Assembly (NCBI GenBank): GCA_014529385.2
Contig: CM043969.1
Span: 75,686,676-75,750,675 of the forward strand
Direction of reading: 5' to 3'
DNA: 64,000 bases
Source of the DNA: Adiantum capillus-veneris
Lineage: Eukaryota > Streptophyta > Polypodiopsida > Polypodiales > Pteridaceae
This document shows positions 1 to 13,078 of the stretch, in pieces; within the stretch, counting starts at the first letter, position 1; every line of letters starts with the position of its first letter. The notes beneath the pieces were generated by a model, which had not been told where the DNA came from, did no database searches, and was given only the letters and a program-made list of their open reading frames with translations. A program made the translations under genes and the position numbers.

Positions 1-1803
1 CGAAAAGCCATCTAAGAAACTGTAGGCTTCTTTTTCTGCAACTCGTTCTAAAACATGCTCAGTGATTGGAAGAGAAAATTTATCTCTAATGGTGGCTGCA
101 TTCATTGTTTTGAGATTGACACACACTCGTAATTTTCCATTCTTCTTGGGTACTACCACAATTGGAGACACCCAATCTGTGTGTTCAATTTCGTAAATGA
201 ATTTGGCTTGCTTTGGTTTTTCAATCTCTTCTTTGATTTTCCTGGCAAATGTTTCATTATATGTGTATGGCCTTTGTCTACTTGGTTTCGCATCATCTCT
301 CATGGGTATGGTATGTTGACAGATTTTTGGAGCAACACCCTTGAGATCCTTGTAAGACCAAGCGAAGATATCTCGGTATTCTTTTAGCAAGCTTAGAAAA
401 AGCTCTTCTTATTCCTCTGTTAGATCATTTGCAATGTAGGCAGGCCTAGGTTCTTTCCCCGGTTCAACAAAGTCTATCTTTTTCGCGTTCTCAGGCCCTT
501 CGTAGGACTCACCCTGTTTTTGTAATTCCCTAACAGGTTGTTTGACTATGATTTTTTGATATTGGAGAGTATACTTTTTGTAATGGAATGGATCCTTACC
601 ATCCTCTTCTGTGGTTTCCATTTCAGTCATATATATCTCCTTTAAAGCTTTTTTCAACTCTTATTATTTCTTTTTCTGCTCAACTCGTGTCATGGTTGGC
701 TCCTTGTCCTATTTGTTTGACTTTGCTTGAGTATCCTTCCTTGTTTTTCTCGATGTTTTTGACATTTTTGGATTTTTGTTTGAAGGATATCTGCCAGTGA
801 TTTTGTCCTTGAAGTAATCATGTGCATCTATCTGCATCAGGAATTGTGTTCTACTAGAGACTGATGGCATAGGTCTTGTTTTCACGTTTCTGGTGTCTCT
901 TTTTCGTCTATACCCTTTTTGTCTTCTTGATTGCTGGTTAGGAAAGTCAAAAAACTTTTCCTCCCCTCCTTTCAAGAGTAGCTTAGCTCTCACATGTTAT
1001 TTTTTTGACCCCGAATCTTTTGAGGTAGCTGAGTGTTCATCTAACTCATCTGTTGCATCGTAGCAGAGGTCTGAAAAGACTTGTAGAGCTTTTATCAAGT
1101 CCTTGGGTTCTTCAATTTCATCTTCAATGTTGAGGGTTGAAATCATTTGGATGGGAATTATATCATAGCCGTTGTCATTGTAAAATTGAGTAGGCATAGA
1201 CGCATTCACACATACATCCATTGTCGCTAAAATTTGAGTCCACTCAAATGGCTCAAAGAAATGTTCCGGAAAGGGTTCAGGTACATATGCTTCATCTGTG
1301 CAATCCCTTTCTCGGATACATTCTTCTCATCTTAAGCTCCCGTTTTTTGAAGCTCCACACATCCAAATAGGAGTGTCTTTGTTTAACCAAGATGGAAGCT
1401 TAGTTTCAGTCGAAGAGACTAAATCAAACTCTTGTATGGGTGCTTTCAAGACATCTCTATAAGTGTGATCTTTCAAATTAACCCTCGTTATAGATCCCAC
1501 TTGCTTCAAGTACAAATAATTGTTTCCCCAATCTTGGATAAGCTGTACCTGTCGCATAAAAGTTCTTCCCAATATGGTTTCGTAATTGAGTTTTTTCCCA
1601 AAGTCTACTATGGCAAAAGTGTGTTGATATTCAATCCCACAGGAATTGACTATCACTTTTTCAAGCAGCCCTAATGGTATTTCGATGTGTCCATCAGCCA
1701 ATTGCAATTTCATTCGAGTTTGTCTAATGGCCGGTTGTCCCCAGGATTCCCATACTGCTTTCGTGGCTATGGCTATGCCTGCCCCACTATCCAGTATTGC
1801 CAT
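1..1803 (-). pseudogene. pol fragment of element A: protease, linker, start of RT
   Basis: This is the N-terminal part of a retrotransposon polyprotein. Near 1760-1800 it reads AILDSGAGIA, the aspartic protease active site (D-S-G), and about 80 residues on it has ILGR, the usual second protease motif. It then runs through a Lys- and acid-rich linker (about 660-1221) containing FDFPNQ and TRPMPS, matched in element B by FYNFPNQ and LRPMPE. Bases 1-400 encode the RT fingers (DWVSPIVVVPKKNGKLRVCV, then FLDGF at the edge). Most blocks share one reading frame, separated by in-frame stops around 406, 660, 995 and 1325. The YxDD box, RNase H and integrase lie outside the window. The family call is firm; the exact mature ends are inference. 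Confidence 0.88.
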
Positions 1804-2000
1804 GGTTTCTATATTTCACTGGAAGTGTTGTGTTTCCTTCTTCCCCTTCGTAATATTCTCCAACTCTGTTCATTGAAATAGATCAAATCTCTTTATTGTC
1901 CATTTTCTTTTTCAATTTTCTCAAATTTTTTGAGATTAGCCCGTTATCCCCACCTTCTCTAGGGTTTTTTGTAGATCATTCCATAAATATGGTCTAAGTT

Positions 2001-5000
2001 TTAACAATTCCCCCAAGGTAAGAGTGCATTGGATGGGTGTAAACATGAATGAATGTTGTCTACTTCTAGGGTCTGTTCAACTCTTTTTACTTGAATGGTC
2101 TTACACACTATGGGTTCATCTTTGTTATTTCCCAAGTAAGAGGGTAATGTTTTCAAGCTCAATGGTTTCGACATTCCTGAAGCTTCAGATCTGCAACCCC
2201 CATACAAGGATTGTACATCCATGTCCATATCAGGAGGTAGGTTGTCTAACCAAACTTCCTCTATAGGAGCTGACTTTAGAGTTAGGCTCCCATCATTGAT
2301 ATCTCTAACTTTTTTCTATAAGTGTCCTGGCCAGTCTTCCTCTACGAATGGAATTCCATCTAAGGCATCTTTGCTATCCGGCACCATAAGTTCTGGTTCT
2401 TTTGTTTCAAGGCGAGGTTCTACCACCACTTTGGATTTTTCTTTAGTGTCTCTTAACACAAGCTCTTCAGGTGTTGCTATACTTTCAAGCTTGGATTTTT
2501 GTTTTTCCAGCATTTCTTGCGTGATTCTTACCAAATTTTGATAAGCTTCAAGCTTAGTTGCTTCCATGTCTGGAGAGGGATAGTTTTTCCATTTTTTTTT
2601 CATGTTTTGGCCTGCTTTAAGTCCCGCTTGATAAGCTTCCAAAGCTGCATTAATAGGCTCAAAAATTTTATGAACCAAAATTGATCCTCCAGATTTTACG
2701 ATTGTTTCTTTGATTTCGCTTCCAGTTTCTGTCACCTTTTCCTGGAATAGCTTTTTTGCATTCTCCTTGGTTTCATCCCGTTGTTTTTGTTTTCTCATCT
2801 CATATCTTTTGCTTCTGCTTCTTTTGATCCTTTGAGAGGAAATTTTTGTATTTTTTGAATCATCAGAGGAGTTGTGTTTCTTTTTCTTAGCCTGGGCTCT
2901 AGTGATTACCTTGGTTGGAACAATCGGTTCACTCTCAGATGAGCTACTAGGTATCACTTGGACTATGTTTACTACCGTTTTACTCTTGTTTAAAGGATTT
3001 TTAGGACAATCTTTTGGGAAGTGTCCTCCCTTTTTGCAACATTGTATGCAATAAGCTTCAACTAGCTTGAGGTTTTTGTCAGGCTCTGGGCATTCATTTT
3101 TCCAATGATCATCTGCACCACAGTTGTGACAGTTTCCTGTTCTTGGCTTAATCATGGGTCTTACCATGGGAGGTCTGACACCTTGATTAGCTACATAATA
3201 CATTGGTGCAAGCTCTGGTGGAGCATAAGTCACAGGTTCTTCCATTGGTGGTGGATGTGAATTTTACCAATATCCCTCTACCATTACTGTAGATGGACTA
3301 GGCTCCACATAGGGTATAACAGGCACAAGTGCTTATTCATCTCTGACTCCTTCGGAATGCATGTACTTTAAGGGCACTGCATTATGTCCTAGATACGGAG
3401 GTAGTTGACCCAACACAGGTTGAGGTCTTTCCATACCCATCGGTTGTCTTTGAGCTTGGGCCATATTAGGCTGATATTTGTACATGTGTTGTCCTTGTGG
3501 TCTCATAGGCACGTACTGAACATTCCCATCATATTTTGGTCGTAAGTAGCAGTCGTGGGTCTCATGGTTGGTCCATTTACCCTCGATTGCACACCATTTT
3601 TGTGGCCTAATTGGTTGTCCCTGTTGAGGTATCCCTTGTCCTGGTCCCCTCATAGGTGCTTTTTGCATGTTGTTCATCATGTCGTTCATCCTTTTGAGCA
3701 TATCTTCTATGGCTGAAAGCGGTGCTGTAGCAGCCGTTCCTACTTGTGCAGGTTTAGTGGATGATGTTTCTCGCTTTGGTTATCCTTAGGGACATCTTCT
3801 TCATTGAAAATATCATAATTGTCTCCCAAGTCAATAGCATTTGACACACACTCCTCTAGGGTTGTATGCTTCTTGCTATAAAGTATAGAATGAAGTTCTT
3901 TGTTCAGCAGTCCCTCTAGAAACAAAGATACGAGTCGTTCTTCTGCAGGTCTCTCTAGCCCTGGGCATCCGGCAACGTATTGTTTCATTCAAGTTGCACA
4001 ATCCCTAACAGACTCACCATGTTTCTGTTTAAAGTTGTAGATTTGAGCTACCGTATTATGTTTGATCCCCGTTTTAGAACAAGCAGCTACAAATCCTTGA
4101 GCTAATGTGTTTAAGTCCATGATTGACCTTGGTGGAATGTTTTGGAACCATGTCAATGCTTTTCCTTCTAATGTCATTCCACATCCCTCGAATTGAGTAT
4201 GGAAATCGAATATACTTTCTGCTCTTAGCACTTGCTTAAAGCTTGCTAAGTGGTCGTATGGATCCCTTGATCCACTGTATTTTCTGACCCATTTTTGAAA
4301 ATCAGCTGCTCTGACACGTCTGATTGGTTCAACTCTCGGTCTCCTGGCAGTTGGTCTTGTTCTGAGTCCTTCAAACCAATCTGTTGGAAATCATGTAGCC
4401 CTAGACTGGACTTAGTGTCACCCCGTTTTCTACGTGATGAGGTGGTTTCTGGTTTCTTAACATTACTCTCAGATGATCTCTCATGATGTTTATCTCTTGA
4501 AATTGTTTCTGGTCCTTGTCCCAATATCCAATCCCTTATGGAATACCCTTGATATTTGGTTTGTTCTACCTCCTCAGGAGCCATCATAACAAAGTTGTTG
4601 TTATAACAATCCCTAAACAGGTGGGTTGGTACGTCTACTAATCCCTTATCTTTGATATTGAAGATATATATGATCTTCATGACCGTAAGTTGTCCTCATT
4701 TGGCATGCGAAGTCCACAGAAGATCTTTTAGTTTCTGTCCTCCCAACAATAGACTCCGATCCTAGGTAAATCCGTACTAAGCCGTTTCAACGGCTTCAAA
4801 TCTACTTGATTGTATCCCTCGAATTTTAAAGTTGGTGGTCCTTCTTTTGCTGACATCTCTAGGATTATGGTGCTTACTTTTAACCCCCATTTGTCTATCA
4901 TGTCAGGGTTTTCAACTTGTACATACTGAGTTCCGTTTCTGTCCATGTATATTTTTCCTTGTTTGTTTGCCCCGATTTCTTCTTCAAACTCAATACCATG

Positions 5001-5274
5001 GTCATCAATGTGAATAGCATACTCTTTGTTAAGATCCATGGCGGTTAGTCTTATAAAAAGAGAGTATATGCTTATAGTGCATTGTCGTTACGATTTCCGA
5101 ATGAGTCGAGTAAGAAGACATTTTAGATGTTGAATTTGAAAAAGTGTTTGAGACTTCTTCAAGAATAGTGTGCAAGGAATTGCCTTGATTTACGCTTTCT
5201 TCAGTGGATACTCTACTGGAGGTTTCTCCGAGTATGCCCTGATTTCCTAGTACACGACCATATCTAAGGTTCAT
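2001..5274 (-). pseudogene. gag of element A (frameshifted)
   Basis: This is the structural capsid/nucleocapsid gene. The start is placed at the ATG at 5274 because its first residues (MNLRYG, then STEESV) align with the start of element B gag at 13117 (MYLRSG, then STEESV). The capsid part is at about 3790-4231 (LTWFQNIPPRS, FKQKHGESVRD). Next comes WCAIEGKWTNHETHDCY at about 3549-3596 (C-x8-H-x4-C) and ERPQPVLGQLPPYLG. Two zinc knuckles follow at about 3088-3141 (C-x2-C-x4-H-x4-C) and 3005-3052 (C-x2-C-x5-H-x4-C), then basic and coiled regions. The frame changes near 5030, 4680-4240 and 3740-3700, so the gene cannot give one product. The region 2001-2228 (PSYLGNN) links to the protease and is also conserved in B and C. 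Confidence 0.85.
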
Positions 5275-5300
5275 ATAGACTTATGAAGCCCTGTATAGAG

Positions 5301-5312
5301 TACTTACCTTTG
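5301..5312 (-). promoter_or_regulatory. Candidate 5' splice site before gag (element A)
   Basis: On the minus strand the sequence reads CAAAG followed by GTAAGTAC, a near-consensus plant splice donor. The GT is at 5307-5306, 33 bases before the gag ATG at 5274. Element B has CAG-GTAAGC 35 bases before its gag ATG at 13117. Conservation of site and spacing between two diverged copies suggests it functions in making a spliced subgenomic RNA. That function is inference. Confidence 0.55.
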
Positions 5313-5459
5313 GATTGAGTTGTTGTCAATTTCCACTTGATTCAATTGCAACTTTCTGTCAAGCTACGGATTCCTTTTCTGCAACCTGATTCCTATATAA
5401 ATTTGATAAACTTAGCTATTCTTTCACAAAGATTGTATAATTTTTGCTAACTATTGTGA

Positions 5460-6750
5460 TCGGTCTATGTACATCACTTCAAATCAAGCTATGGGAGTTA
5501 GCAAATGACCTTTAGATTTGACTGTGGCACAAAATCAAAGGATTAATCTGCAACTTGGAAATTGAGCGAACATGTATTGATTTGGATCCGATTGAACCCA
5601 AAATTGCCCGGTGGCTTTGTATTATGTTGGTCTAACACTGTACAAGTTCAAAAGTCAAAACTGGCGATTCTGTGTAGCAGTAGTAAATAATCGTGATTAT
5701 TTACTTTTGTCATTTTTTTGCACTTTTTGGCTTGGTTTGACAAATATACAACCTGTTAAAGTCCCTAGACAAGTTTCAACAAGTTTGGACAAATTATGTT
5801 CAAGTTTATCAACTGTTTTGTGTACGCAGACTCTGATTTCAAGAATCTGGCTTAAGTCTCACTTTTGTGATCCAAATTTCACCAAAATTGATTTGTGGGG
5901 TCTACTTGATATGCTTGACCTTGTGGTATATTCAAATTTGCAAGTTTGTCAATTTTTGAAGCAAATGTAAATAATTGTAATTATTTACTCCAGCTATATT
6001 TTTGTAAATTTTTGTCCCAACTTTGACAGAGATTTGTTAAGCACCTCAAGTTAAGGTCTCTAGACAAGTCTCATCAAGTTTGAAAAAGTTTTGGTCAAAT
6101 GGTCATCAATTTTCTGTCCCCGCAGACTAACTTTGCAAATTTGGTCACAATTTTCAATCCAATGATCCAAATCTTACCAAATTTGGTTTGTGAGCTTATT
6201 ACAACATGGTAAAACTAGTGGTGTGCCAACTTGGTCAAAAAAGTTGAAAAATGGGGTAGATGTAAATAATCACGATTATTTACAACTGACAACTTTTTGC
6301 ATCTTTTTGGTCAACTGAGCATGTACACATGTTTATCACATCAATACAAGCCTATGAATCAAATTTCAACAAGTTTGGATAATTTTTTTCCAAATTAACA
6401 CTCAAGATTCAGAAAGTCAGTACAAACTTTAGTTTTTACCCAGTTTTTTGCCAGTTTGGTGATCCAAATCTTTTATGCCTTTACAAAAGCTGTTTGTACA
6501 CATGCAATGAGTCAATGATATGAACCTTGGTCAAATCTGAGTTGAGTTAATAATCACGATTATTAACTTCAAGCTTGAAATGAACCAATTTTTGCACTTT
6601 TTTCAACGGCAGTCTCTTTATGATCCATTTTAAGCCTATGAATCAAGTCAAAACTTAATTTGGTCAAAAATGTCAAGAAAAAGTAAATAATGTGAGTTTT
6701 GGTCAACTCTTGAAATTTTTACCTCAAAGTAAACCCACTGGTTTAGACAA
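5460..6750 (-). repeat. About 290-bp tandem repeats with central palindromes (leader of A)
   Basis: Diverged tandem units each carry a 22-bp palindrome, at 5683-5704, 5967-5988, 6262-6283 and 6546-6567. A degenerate half copy starts at 6683. Spacings are 284, 295, 284 and 137 bp. The palindrome has the form GTAAATA-ATCRYGAT-TATTTAC; the fourth copy has GTTAATA arms, and the second has an ATTGTAAT core. Unit bodies share phrases such as CAAGTTTGG, TGATCCAAAT and CAAATTTGG. The repeats lie between the primer site and gag, so they would be in the 5' untranslated part of the genomic RNA. No coding sequence is supported here. Confidence 0.85.
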
Positions 6751-7231
6751 CTTTTAAGCTTACTCTCCAGTCAGATTCAGTGGTTTGGAGTCTTTTCGTG
6801 CTATTTCTAGCCGTAGACCTGAAATTCTGCAACTTCCAATAACAACTCATAATGATTCTTTCAGAGAGAGCAATGTTCTGAAATCCAGCTCGGATCCTAC
6901 TTACCCTACTCCTAGATTCTCATGCAATGGGGTTGTGGAAAGTGTCCACAAACACTCGTTTTCTTGTCTTTTATGGTTTTCGGAGCATTGATCTTAAGAC
7001 TTGTCTGGTCTATCAATCATCCTCAAAATCCTAATATATTTCTACAATCCTACAATCCTAAAGGCACTCGAAAAGTACGATTACTTCCAAGCTACCTCTA
7101 CACAGCAAAAGACGACAGTCTTAGGCTATGCGATTTCTAAAAGAAAGTTTTAAACTCTCGGCGATCCTAGAGGAAGTTAAAGGATAACTTCATAAGACGC
7201 TCGTGTTTTTTCCTAGTTTAGGGCTCTTCGA
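6751..7231 (-). other. Leader of A next to the primer site, no gene
   Basis: This is non-coding leader between the repeat block and the primer-binding site. I see no conserved protein, RNA gene or repeat unit in it. Confidence 0.6.
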
Positions 7232-7249
7232 TCCTCGACAGCGGCGCCA
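7232..7249 (-). other. Primer-binding site of element A
   Basis: The minus strand reads TGGCGCCGCTGTCGAGGA two bases after the LTR end. It closely resembles the tRNA-Asp-complementary site TGGCGCCGTTGCCGGGGA found in several plant Ty3/gypsy groups (established knowledge). It fixes the orientation and the inner LTR boundary. Confidence 0.85.
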
Positions 7250-7251
7250 AA

Positions 7252-8309
<1,058 letters not shown>

Positions 8310-8482
8310 AGGATGTAAGTCTACTTTGTGCAACCTACACCATAGAACCATTCTCACCACTAAGTTTCCAGAAATATGCAACCATTCATGACCATTTCAA
8401 GGACTGTCTCCTTATACTAAATCTATGAGTACGGTTTGAGCAAACTCAACGAGCATGGGTTCTTCCCAAACAAGGTGAGGGA

Positions 8483-10515
8483 TCACGAGGGCCTACCAAT
8501 GGAAGGATTTGTGGAGGTGCTTTTAGGAGTAGGAAGAGGGGGGCATTGGGATGTGTTTTTGGAGTTTAGTGGCAGGAGTAAGTAAATAATGGAGTGGTCT
8601 GACCAGAACAAGAAGTTAGTGCCTGTTGTTATGTTAGTGAAGGAATTTGTAGTCCAAATGTGGTCCAAAGTTGAATCGTAGATTATTATGATTTGGGTTA
8701 TATGTTGTGTCATGTTGTGGAGAGAAGGTTAGAAAGTGTAAGGTATTCAGGTGTTTGGTAGTTAGCGTTGATGTTGAAGTCACCAAGTAAAATGGTAGGG
8801 GTGTGTTGGAGGTGAGGTGTGAGTAGTGTGGTCAATGTTTGCAGGAGCAAGGGAAGTGGAGTTGAGGGTCTGCGGTACAATGTTATCAGGGTTATTGGTG
8901 GATTATGTGGTGTACTGAGGAGCACTGTAATGCATTCTATTTCATTCGTGGAAATGATGTTGTGGTGTTGCAGATGTATGTTTTTCTTTGATGTGAAGAG
9001 GGATACTCCCATGGGGCTAGTTGTTTGAGTGTGTGTGTCACCATTTATGGCCACTGTGTTAGGATGTTGTAGTTTTGTTTCTTGGAGACAAAGACTGTGG
9101 GAGGCCATTAAGCTATTATCATGAATAAGGTTGTTGTGGTGTTTCTTTAGGGACACAATGTTAAGAGATTGTATTATCAAGTGATTTCCGGGCAAAGAGT
9201 AGAGGTCAAGTTGTGAAGGTTGCCAAGTGGCATGTGTTTTGAGGCGGTGTAACTCAGTTAGAACTGTTTGGTCTACTTTAATATGGTTGGAAGTTAACTC
9301 TGCCAGGAGGTAAAGGTTGTTGGGATCTATTACGCGGGAGAGGGCAGTGTACACAAGGCCATGACTTCGAATGCTGGTTGGATCGAAAGCCAAGGTATCC
9401 AGTGTCAAGCCTTGTGCACGGTGTATGGTTCTAGCAGCCTGCAGGTTGAATTGGGAATTGTGTTCTAGTAATAGTGTTCAGGAAGTTCTTTCCTATTTGA
9501 AACTCACGTGTTATTTTTTGGATTGGTGTCCATTGTCTATCAATTAATGTAATGTATAGTTGTTGGTTTTCATACCTAGTTTTTTGCCTACTTTAGTGGT
9601 TTGAAAGTGAATCCAAATGGTTTGTGTCGTGGAGTTTTGTGTTATCGCTTTGAATATACCGTTGGCTCCATTGACTAGGCCATCTAGAATGTCAATAATT
9701 CCAGCACAAAGTTCTACAATTAGGCTTGGTTTTAAGTGAAGTTTTTTGTGAAGACCTGCTGTCAATTTTGGATCTATCGGTATTTGAATATTTCTAATGC
9801 AATTTTTTGCCCTTGTGTCTTGTGCTTCATTAAATAGTGGTGTCCCTATGGTAGTGTTGAAAATATGTTGGTTGTGTAGGTCTTTATCTTTGTTCGCATA
9901 ATAAAGGTGGGAGACCATGGCTGGATGAGGTACTGTGCACATGTAATGTGTATTGAGGTACGAAATATCTTCGTTGGTGTGTTTTGAAATGCGTATCCTG
10001 TTGAGTATGTCGATGAATGTCTTGTTAGTTTGTCTCATGGTGCTTGTTAACTCATAACACTTTATGCGGTCATGCCAGAAAGAGGGTGAGATAGCTTCGA
10101 GCAACTGATGTTTTCTGGAGAAAATCCAAGAGTCGTGCACAGGACTCGCTTGGCAAAGATTGCCGCACAAGACAACATCAACACCACCAAATGGAAGGTC
10201 GTAGTTGTTTTTTATTGCATGCAGGCGAGAGTCTACCATAGCAAAGACGCTGGTTCCAATCAAGGAGACTTCATCGAAAATGGCTAGCTGCAGGTCGCGG
10301 TAAAGCAGTCGTAGCTCATTCAGCCTCTCAGGTGATAGGGAAGTGTTAGATGATGTGAGCAGTGGCAAGTTGAGGGCCGAGTGGATAGTCGTTCCACCAA
10401 TGTTAAAAGCAGCCTTACCTGTGTATGCCATTAGCAAAGCTTTTGTCGTTGTTGGGTTGGAATGTGATCTGTGGTTATAGAAACGTAGAAGTCCTTGGAC
10501 AATCAAAAAGAGGGT
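8483..10515 (-). pseudogene. Helitron helicase C-terminal half fused to EEP endonuclease
   Basis: This encodes the SF1 (PIF1-like) helicase from motif Ia onwards: KALLMAYTGKAAFNIGGTTI near 10430, motif II LAIFDEVSLIG near 10270, motif III FGGVDVVLCGNLCQASPV near 10170 (the usual GD is GN here), TMRQ near 10030, motif V TIHRAQGLTLDTLAF near 9400, and motif VI HGLVYTALSRV near 9350. An endonuclease/exonuclease/phosphatase domain follows: LNIVSL, CLQETKL (metal-binding Glu), LLGDFNINAN near 8770, and DHIW...FWSDHS near 8600. Together these are the N, E, GDFN and SDH motifs of the family. Frame breaks lie near 9550, 9435 and 8705. The protein would nick and unwind DNA during Helitron transposition. 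Confidence 0.85.
10511..10515. repeat. Target-site duplication AGGGT (left)
   Basis: AGGGT immediately precedes the 5' LTR of B and is repeated exactly at 30126-30130 after the 3' LTR. Ty3/gypsy integrases make 5-bp duplications. The helicase reading frame continues across the site when B is ignored. Confidence 0.95.
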
Positions 10516-10789
10516 TGTTGGAGCCCCATTGGTCCAACTGTTGTAATGAGCCCATCTTGTAAAGCATATCAAATTCTCATTTTATGTCAAAGACGTCTTA
10601 TCATTTTGATCCATTCGTCTGGGTTATGTAAAGATTAATCAGTTAGTCAGGACGTAGATTTGTTCCCACTTTGTAATAAGGAGTAAGAGAACCCCATGTA
10701 CATTTTTGAGCTAAGGTGACTAAAGTATAAAAGTCACCTTAGAACCATTTTTGGATAACATTTGAATATTAATTCTGTGTCGTACGAGT

Positions 10790-10835
<46 letters not shown>

Positions 10836-11458
10836 GTGTGTCTTATCCTCTTTGCTACGCGCTTCTTCCTCACGGGATTCACGACGTGACCACACCATCG
10901 CGGTAGTCTCTCCGAGAGCTATGCGCCCACGCCACGCATTCACCTTTTCGAGCTGATCGCGATCGATCCTTCCTCGAGCTTGTTTTGCTTGTAAGTAGCA
11001 CAAACAGTGTCTGTTTTCAATAATCAAGTGCTTTATGGAATGAGAAAGAGATTAGCTACACATAGATACTCATAAACTTAAGTTTCGCCCACTTTTGGAT
11101 TATGACCTGTTAATCTATCGCGACTGTATTCGAGATAACTAGGGTTCAAATCTGGTGAGATAAGACTTATAGGTAAGTATATCCTAGTGAGAGGATGGTG
11201 CCTAGTAAGTTTGATGCGATTCCGAGTTCATTGGAAGTGTAAACGGTGTTGTGAACGTTTAGGGATAGAGTGGTTGCATTCTACCAGGGTTAATGATTGA
11301 TGCATCATAAAAGTGGGTATGTGTAGATTGGTCTCAGCCTGACAAGCTAACGAGATTGCCTACGTGCACCTACGGGTTAGTCGTGTCATCGGATGATAAG
11401 TATGTTGTCTGTGTCGTGCTCGTGAGTATGAACAGGAGAGTAGTTTTGCCGTAAAACA
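10516..11458 (+). repeat. 5' LTR of element B
   Basis: This 943-bp LTR begins TGTTGGAGCC and ends GTAAAACA. It contains a TATA box inside a perfect foldback (10711-10742), a (GA)n tract about 60 bp downstream of the TATA box (10792-10832), GATCGCGATC at 10955-10964 and CTATCGCGA at 11115-11123. The last is a half copy of the palindrome found in the leader and spacer. Confidence 0.95.
10711..10742 (+). promoter_or_regulatory. TATA box within an 11-bp perfect inverted repeat
   Basis: CTAAGGTGACT (10711-10721) and AGTCACCTTAG (10732-10742) are exact inverted repeats around a 10-base loop. TATAAAAG starts in the loop at 10726. This is the likely core promoter of B. In the 3' LTR both arms are intact (29375-29385 and 29396-29406), but the box reads TATTAAAG. 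Confidence 0.7.
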
Positions 11459-11459
11459 T

Positions 11460-11477
11460 TGGCGCCACTGTCGGGGA
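11460..11477 (+). other. Primer-binding site of element B
   Basis: TGGCGCCACTGTCGGGGA begins two bases after the 5' LTR and resembles the tRNA-Asp-type primer sites of plant Ty3/gypsy elements. It differs from the element A site at a few positions. Confidence 0.9.
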
Positions 11478-13078
11478 CACAAAACCTTAAGTAGGGAGAT
11501 CTACGTCACTCGTGTGATGGTTAGCTTACTTTAGTTTTGACTAGAGAGAGCTTAAACTTTTAGAACAAGATCCAGGATAGAGTAGCCTTAGGTCTAGTGG
11601 ATAGCCAGGAAGCCTGTGTCTTGCCGAGGGTCTGCGACTAGTTAGATTTAGTTAAGTAGGATAATGTGGAGTTATGGTTTTTGGTTTTGAATGCTTGTTA
11701 TACTTGTGAAGAAATAGAGTAGAAAAACGCTGTAAAAATACAAAAAACAAACAAAAAGAAGAAACAGTAAGGCTGTTTGCTTGCCTTGAAAGCAAAACCC
11801 ACCCCATATACCCTTGAAGGGGGTGAAAAGAGTCGACATTGAAATTTATGATCCAACACTCGAGAAAACATAAAAATTGCGACCAAAACCAACAAAAAAG
11901 AAACAGGTGATTGTCATAAGGAAACACTAAGTAAACCTAAAGAGGCCAAGAAGAGATATAACCATTAGCCTAGGGTAAACTGACTGTGTCATGAGGTACG
12001 AATGATGTTCACAAGTTTAAGATGAAGTGTCATCAAATTTGCATCACTTCAAGAGCAATGGAGTTGTGAATTGTCAGAGAAAAGTGAAATTTGTGAAGTG
12101 CTTGAGTTTAAGGTCAAGATAAATCCAAACTTCATAAAACTTGGGGGATAGACTTATATGGGCACAGGGAACAAGACTATGCAAAAACAGACAAAAAATT
12201 AAATCCCCATTGCTCTCTGCCTGGTCTATCGTGATAGACTGATGAAGGTGGTGATTGACTAGCAACAAGGAAAAAACCTTTATACCATAGGTTTAACACA
12301 TCAATACAAGGGTACTCACAAAAATTGAGTGAATTTGAACACCATCTTGACCACAAAACTTCAAAACTGGTGTTTAGAGTCTGAATTCAGAGACAAGGGC
12401 AAGAAGTCTTTGACCAAATGTCCAAACAGTGCCAAAATTGGTCAATGCACTACACAAGGGGAGGCTGAACCAACTGTGGAGAAAACTTGAGAAAAATGCT
12501 AAAATTGGAGAAAGTGCCAAGTCTATCGCGATAGACCAAGGAAACTGCTGCTGGGGAACTTTTCTTTCAAATTTCCCCTAGGGAGAGCTTTATCAAGGCC
12601 TATATAGCAGACACACCAAAATTCAAGGCATTTAGATCACTGAAGGTCAATCTGAGGGTCAGATAGAGAATCAAGCTCTGACTGAAATACTAAAATGGGA
12701 CCAAAACCCAACCCAAGTGTCCAAACTTCATAAAACTTGAGGGATAGGCTATAGAGGGTAACTAGAACTCAAGGGTAAAGTCACAATTTTGAATTGACTT
12801 GTGCTGAGCAAATTGTCAGTCTATCGCGATAGACTAAGAAAGTAGTGATTCAGACACTTTTTGCAATTTGTGACTATACTGCTAGGACATACTCTCTATA
12901 TAGATCCTAGCCATCATTTCATATTTGAAATTGGACCACCAGAAGATTGACTAAGGGGTTGCTATATATACTTGAAAGATTTTTTGGTAATTTAGGGAAA
13001 ACCCTTGTGAACAGACTAACCATCCTTGTGTAGATCCCAGAAGGAGATCATCACAAAGCCACACAGGAAGAAGGAGTC
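11478..13078 (+). other. Leader of element B, non-coding, with palindrome repeats
   Basis: No gene is seen here. From about 12120 to 12920 there are diverged tandem units of about 297 bp, each with the 16-bp palindrome GTCTATCGCGATAGAC: 12224-12239 (one central change), 12521-12536 and 12819-12834 (both perfect). The phrase CCAAACTTCATAAAACTTG occurs at about 12126 and 12721, 98 bp before a palindrome each time. The segment would be transcribed as the 5' untranslated leader. Confidence 0.85.

Noticed and set aside
10955-10964. GATCGCGATC in the LTR as a full member of the palindrome array
   Set aside because: It shares the core but lacks the TCT/AGA arms and the spacing. It is kept only as a core occurrence.
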